Positions 61,204-64,000 of a stretch of DNA of 64,000 nt are shown here, piece by piece (the first letter of the stretch is position 1; the number at the start of each line of letters is the position of its first letter). The notes beneath the pieces were generated by a model. That model was not told the origin of the DNA. It saw only the letters and a program-made list of their open reading frames with translations, and made no database searches. A program made the position numbers and the translations under genes. This DNA comes from Rhizobium sp. TH2 (lineage in GTDB: Bacteria; Pseudomonadota; Alphaproteobacteria; Rhizobiales; Rhizobiaceae), in contig NZ_CP062231.1 in NCBI RefSeq assembly GCF_024707525.1, positions 2,852,001-2,916,000 on the forward strand, written 5' to 3'.

Positions 61204-61647
61204 ATGGCAGCGAAAATCGGAGAAAAGGTACCCCTGGCCGTAGTCGGCAAGGATGGAACGAAAGTTGGCGATGATGGTCAGGAGAACATGATGACGAATG
61301 AGGAACGGCAGACCGCGATCCAGCACCTGAACGAGCAGCTCAAGGCGCTGCGCGAGCAGGTCGAAACGCTGAGCGGGTCGCTGGCCAAGATGGGCAACAA
61401 GGCTGGCCGAGCGGTAGCGCACTCCGCAGGCACAGCGACGGATACGGTCACCACGACCGTGCGGACTTATCCGTTCTATGCGGTGCTCGCAGCCTCGGCC
61501 GCAGCCTTCGTGCTTGGCAGGCTCAGCGTCGCGCCGGCGCAGAGTGCCCCCGATCGCGCTTATGATCAGTTGCGGCATCGCCTGCGGGATCTCGCTTCCC
61601 ATCTGCCACCGAACGTGGTCGATAGCATTCGCTCCTCGATCCGCTAG
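61204..61647 (+). CDS. membrane-anchored helical protein (ElaB/DUF883-like)
   Basis: A 147-residue protein. A charged start is followed by a helix with coiled-coil character (NEERQTAIQHLNEQLKALRE, residues 31-50, continuing to about 65), then a linker and one membrane span (YPFYAVLAASAAAFVLGRLS, residues 89-108), then a basic tail with RHRLRDLASHLPP. This plan is that of the ElaB/YgaM/YqjD group, stress-phase inner-membrane proteins that in enterobacteria bind ribosomes. AGGAGG precedes the ATG. The perfect EcfG-type promoter upstream fits stress induction. Its stop overlaps that of the anti-sigma gene. Confidence 0.72.
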   Translation: MAAKIGEKVPLAVVGKDGTKVGDDGQENMMTNEERQTAIQHLNEQLKALREQVETLSGSLAKMGNKAGRAVAHSAGTATDTVTTTVRTYPFYAVLAASAAAFVLGRLSVAPAQSAPDRAYDQLRHRLRDLASHLPPNVVDSIRSSIR

Positions 61648-62441
61648 CGCCGGATCGAACGAAGTGCTTCCTCCTCAGCCGTACCATCGAGCGGCGAACC
61701 TGCGTGAATGGAGGCAAGATAAGCATCGATCGTCTCGGCGGCACCCGCCGGGGCATACCCTTCTTCAGGCTGCGCCGAAGCCATCAACAGATGCGTCTGC
61801 CAGCGGTCATTGTCCAGGCACGCGATTGAAATCACGCCCTTCGCATTGGCTTCGCGCAGCTTGTATTCGCGGCATAGCGTGCCATCTTCCAGCTTGAAGC
61901 TGAGCACTGGTTCCAGCGTGCGGCCCGATGCCTGCAAATCGACATGGCCGCCGGATGGAATTTCCGAGAGCGCCTTGATGATCGCGGGATCCTGGATCGA
62001 AGCGAATTCAGGCTGCACCTGAGCAGGCATCGTCACGCCGGCGACATAGCCGCCGGCCGCTCCGATCATCAGCACGATGCAGGCTGCGAGCGGCGCGAAC
62101 CATGGCGGCGTCCTGAGCCCAGGACGTTTTTTGAGCCAAGGCGCGAGCTCAACGATATTCTGTTCGGGCGCCTTCTGCGTTCGGGCCTTCAGCGCCCTTG
62201 CCTCAGCGTCGCGCTCGATCATCGCATCGACCGATAACCTGAGTCCGGGCGGCACCGGCTCGCTGATCAGAGGCTTCATGGACTGCGCAACCTTGGTACG
62301 CGTGGCACGAAACATCTCGACACGCGCCGCGATCGCGGGGCTGCCCGCCATGGCACGCATCACGCGCGCGATCGTGATCTCGTCCGCCTCCCCGTCGGCA
62401 AAGGCCATCAATGTCTCATCGTCAAAATCCGCTGTGGTCAT
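61644..62441 (-). CDS. transmembrane anti-sigma factor
   Basis: A 265-residue single-span protein encoded directly after an ECF sigma gene. The N-terminal part (FDDETLMAFADGEADEITIA, residues 6-25) has the start typical of anti-sigma proteins that recruit sigma at the membrane. The membrane span is near residues 120-142 (WFAPLAACIVLMIGAAGGYV), and a periplasmic domain of about 120 residues holds two Cys (TLCREYKL and SIACLDND) that may be redox-active. A zinc HxxxCxxC motif is absent. ATG 62441 follows the sigma stop by five bases; TTG 62450 is possible. Confidence 0.83.
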   Translation of the reverse strand: MTTADFDDETLMAFADGEADEITIARVMRAMAGSPAIAARVEMFRATRTKVAQSMKPLISEPVPPGLRLSVDAMIERDAEARALKARTQKAPEQNIVELAPWLKKRPGLRTPPWFAPLAACIVLMIGAAGGYVAGVTMPAQVQPEFASIQDPAIIKALSEIPSGGHVDLQASGRTLEPVLSFKLEDGTLCREYKLREANAKGVISIACLDNDRWQTHLLMASAQPEEGYAPAGAAETIDAYLASIHAGSPLDGTAEEEALRSIRR

Positions 62442-62446
62442 CTGCC

Positions 62447-62977
62447 TCAACCTTTCTCATCCGAAGAACGGTCCTTGCCTTGAATTATTCCACTCGCAAT
62501 CGCGAGATTTTTCCGGGCTCGCGCCAATCGGCTCATTACTGTACCGATCGGCAGGTCGAGCATGTCGGCAGCGTCCCGGTACGAGAAATCCTCGATGCAG
62601 ACCAGAACGAGCACCTCGCGCTGGTCGGCGGAAAGGCTTGCCATCGCCGTGGCCACTTCCTTCAGTTCCATCCGCGCCAGCGCATCGCCTTCGCCGCCGA
62701 CGCCGAGGACGGCCGCGTGATTGTCTATTTCCTCGCGCGGACCGGCAGTCCGGATCCGCCGCACCTGGTCGATCCAGAGATTGCGGATGATACGGAATAT
62801 CCAGGCATCGAATCGGGTGTCAGGGTCGAAGCTCTCCTGATGCGCAAGCGCACGCTCGCAGGCTGTCTGGACCAGATCGTCGGCGATATCCGGCGAACCG
62901 GTGAGCGAGATGGAGAAGCGACGCATATTGGGTAGGAAGCCGATAAGCCGTGCACTGAACGAAATTACCTGAGACAT
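62447..62977 (-). CDS. ECF-family RNA polymerase sigma factor
   Basis: A 176-residue ECF sigma. Region 2 is FLPNMRRFSISLTGSPDIAD through FDAWIFRIIRNLWIDQVRR, which holds -10 recognition. Region 4 is MASLSADQREVLVLVCIEDF through YRDAADMLDLPIGTVMSRLA with its helix-turn-helix. No extra C-terminal domain is present. It should direct polymerase to stress promoters and be held by the anti-sigma encoded after it. ATG 62977 has AGGAGG five bases before it; a longer frame to 63031 is unlikely. The promoter at 63032-63056 resembles the EcfG consensus, which could mean autoregulation or control by another ECF sigma. Confidence 0.88.
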   Translation of the reverse strand: MSQVISFSARLIGFLPNMRRFSISLTGSPDIADDLVQTACERALAHQESFDPDTRFDAWIFRIIRNLWIDQVRRIRTAGPREEIDNHAAVLGVGGEGDALARMELKEVATAMASLSADQREVLVLVCIEDFSYRDAADMLDLPIGTVMSRLARARKNLAIASGIIQGKDRSSDEKG

Positions 62978-63012
62978 GGCTACCTCCTCCGCCAGATTCT
63001 TTGCGCTCTCAC

Positions 63013-63037
63013 GGAATAAATCGTCTGCCACAACGTT
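63013..63037 (+). promoter_or_regulatory. EcfG-like promoter for the protease gene
   Basis: GGAAT (63013-63017), 16 bases, then CGTT (63034-63037); one mismatch from GGAAC-N16-CGTT. ATG 63082 is 44 bases downstream. Confidence 0.5.
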
Positions 63038-63056
63038 TGACCGGAACAGCTGTCCC
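63032..63056 (-). promoter_or_regulatory. EcfG-like promoter for the sigma/anti-sigma operon
   Basis: On the minus strand GGGAC (63056-63052), 16 bases, then CGTT (63035-63032); one mismatch from consensus. Its -10 shares the palindrome AACGTT (63032-63037) with the promoter facing the other way. ATG 62977 is 54 bases downstream. Confidence 0.5.
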
Positions 63057-63081
63057 TCAAGCCTGACCGGTTGAACGCATC

Positions 63082-64000
63082 ATGACCAAATCTAGCAAAC
63101 TTTGGAATAGCGTGATCGCAATGCTGGCAGCGGTCGCCTTCACGATGACCGATTTCGACGAGCCTGGCATGACGCCCTCGATCAGCTCGGCTTACGCCGA
63201 CGATGATGGCGGCGGTGGCGGCAGGGGTGGCGGACGCAACCGCGATCGTGGCGAACGCATCGACGATGACCGCCCGGCGATCTTCGAACTCTTCCGCAAG
63301 CGCCGACCGCGTCAGCGGCGTGCTTCGCGCGCCGAGACGCGTCCTGCGCAATACGAGCCGGGCATGCTGATCGCGAGCGGTCTCAGCGACGATACGATCG
63401 CGACGCTCACTGCGGGCGGCTACCGGATCGTCGAGCGCCACCGCCTGGCGCTTGAAGACACCGACATCGTCAAGCTCCAGGTTCCGCGTCGCATGACGCT
63501 CAATGCCGCGCGGCTGGCGGTGCGCGCGGTCGCACCAGCCGCACTGGTCGATTTCAATCACTACTACCGGCCGGACGCCCGGCAATGCATCGGCGAGCGC
63601 TGCCTCGTCCGCCATATCGCGGGTTGGCCAGAGGACTCGAACTCGCTCCGGTGCGGCCCGGCCCAACCGATCGGCCTTATCGACACGCAGATCAACACGG
63701 CGCATCCCTCGCTCGCCGCAAGCCGCATCACATCCATGCCCCTGATAGAGGGAGAAGCGGAGCGCTCTGGTGCCAAGCATGGCACGGCGGTGGCGGCCCT
63801 TCTCGTCGGCAAGGGCGACGTGACGGGTTTGCTGCCTGGTTGGGAACTGATTGCTGTCGATGCTTTCCGCAAAGGCGATATCGCCGCCGGCCTCGATCTC
63901 GTGCGGGCCATCGATATCCTGGCATCCCGTGAAATCGGCGTCATCAACATGAGCCTTTCGGGGCCGGACAATGCGCTTCTGCACAAGGTCATTGCCGATG
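63082..64000 (+). CDS. subtilisin-like (S8) serine protease, 3' end beyond the window
   Basis: 306 codons are visible; the gene runs off the right edge. The N-terminus has a hydrophobic signal-like stretch (VIAMLAAVAFTMTD), then a Gly/Arg/Asp-rich low-complexity linker (DDDGGGGGRGGGRNRDRGER, about residues 43-62) and a basic segment. The S8 domain starts near residue 196: the catalytic Asp is in IGLIDTQINTAHPS and the His in AKHGTAVAALLVGKG; VINMSLSGPDN is the next conserved strand. The catalytic Ser lies past base 64000. Export and action in the envelope are likely. It diverges from the sigma/anti-sigma operon and may share its regulation. Confidence 0.83.
   Translation, partial: MTKSSKLWNSVIAMLAAVAFTMTDFDEPGMTPSISSAYADDDGGGGGRGGGRNRDRGERIDDDRPAIFELFRKRRPRQRRASRAETRPAQYEPGMLIASGLSDDTIATLTAGGYRIVERHRLALEDTDIVKLQVPRRMTLNAARLAVRAVAPAALVDFNHYYRPDARQCIGERCLVRHIAGWPEDSNSLRCGPAQPIGLIDTQINTAHPSLAASRITSMPLIEGEAERSGAKHGTAVAALLVGKGDVTGLLPGWELIAVDAFRKGDIAAGLDLVRAIDILASREIGVINMSLSGPDNALLHKVIAD

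Overview
The window reads as a chromosomal segment of an alphaproteobacterium in the Rhizobiales, most likely Rhizobiaceae. Reasons: a RIME-type rhizobial intergenic palindrome near the left end, a coxMNOP-type alternative oxidase operon, promoters of the EcfG general-stress type (GGAAC-N16-CGTT), high-GC codon use, and rhizobial exopolysaccharide gene families. No rRNA, tRNA or CRISPR array was found.

Layout. 1-2974: the end of an unidentified gene, a RIME-like element, a CoxE-like VWA protein, an amidohydrolase and a J-domain protein, all on +. 2984-10251: a minus-strand operon for a BMP/nucleoside-type ABC importer (binding protein, ATPase, two permeases) with an amidase and a CodA-like deaminase, headed by a RutR-like operator; this looks like uptake and opening of a nucleobase-like ring compound. 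10544-21903: a polysaccharide block with an ABC-2 exporter (Wzm/Wzt with a C-terminal cargo domain), GT2 glycosyltransferases, a GT2-methyltransferase fusion, a related stand-alone methyltransferase, a deacetylase and two acyltransferases. 22352-45818: a second polysaccharide block of Wzx/Wzy type. It has an ExoY-like initiating sugar transferase, UDP-glucose dehydrogenase, two UDP-xylose synthase-like enzymes, a WecG/TagA transferase, GT2 and GT4 enzymes, a Wzy-like polymerase, a Wzx-like flippase and a Wzc/ExoP-like tyrosine autokinase. Embedded in it are a secreted GH12 glucanase with RTX repeats, a 994-residue Sel1-repeat protein built from 321-nt modules, and a protein of unknown family. 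No outer-membrane export channel (Wza/ExoF type) is seen.

45819-49451: a plastic zone with a small membrane protein, a decayed IS5-family transposase, an intact IS5-family element with an apparent -1 frameshift and TA target duplication, a small secreted protein between short direct repeats, and a strong terminator with no obvious partner. 49452-55309: DUF2189 protein, cytochrome c and a coxMNOP-like oxidase with a subunit IV. 55412-59847: rmlC-B-D-A plus UDP-glucuronate 4-epimerase, supplying dTDP-L-rhamnose and UDP-galacturonate. 60023-64000: a cupin protein, a secreted protein, a membrane-anchored helical protein, an ECF sigma/anti-sigma pair and a subtilisin-like protease, with EcfG-like promoters on four genes arranged as two divergent pairs.

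Together the sugar-nucleotide genes (UDP-GlcA, UDP-Xyl, UDP-GalA, dTDP-Rha) supply the two assembly machines. The GH12-RTX enzyme is a candidate for trimming a xylose-bearing beta-glucan-like exopolymer or plant glucan. Starts were chosen from visible Shine-Dalgarno spacing, gene overlaps and family N-termini; all functions are from motif reading without a database search.
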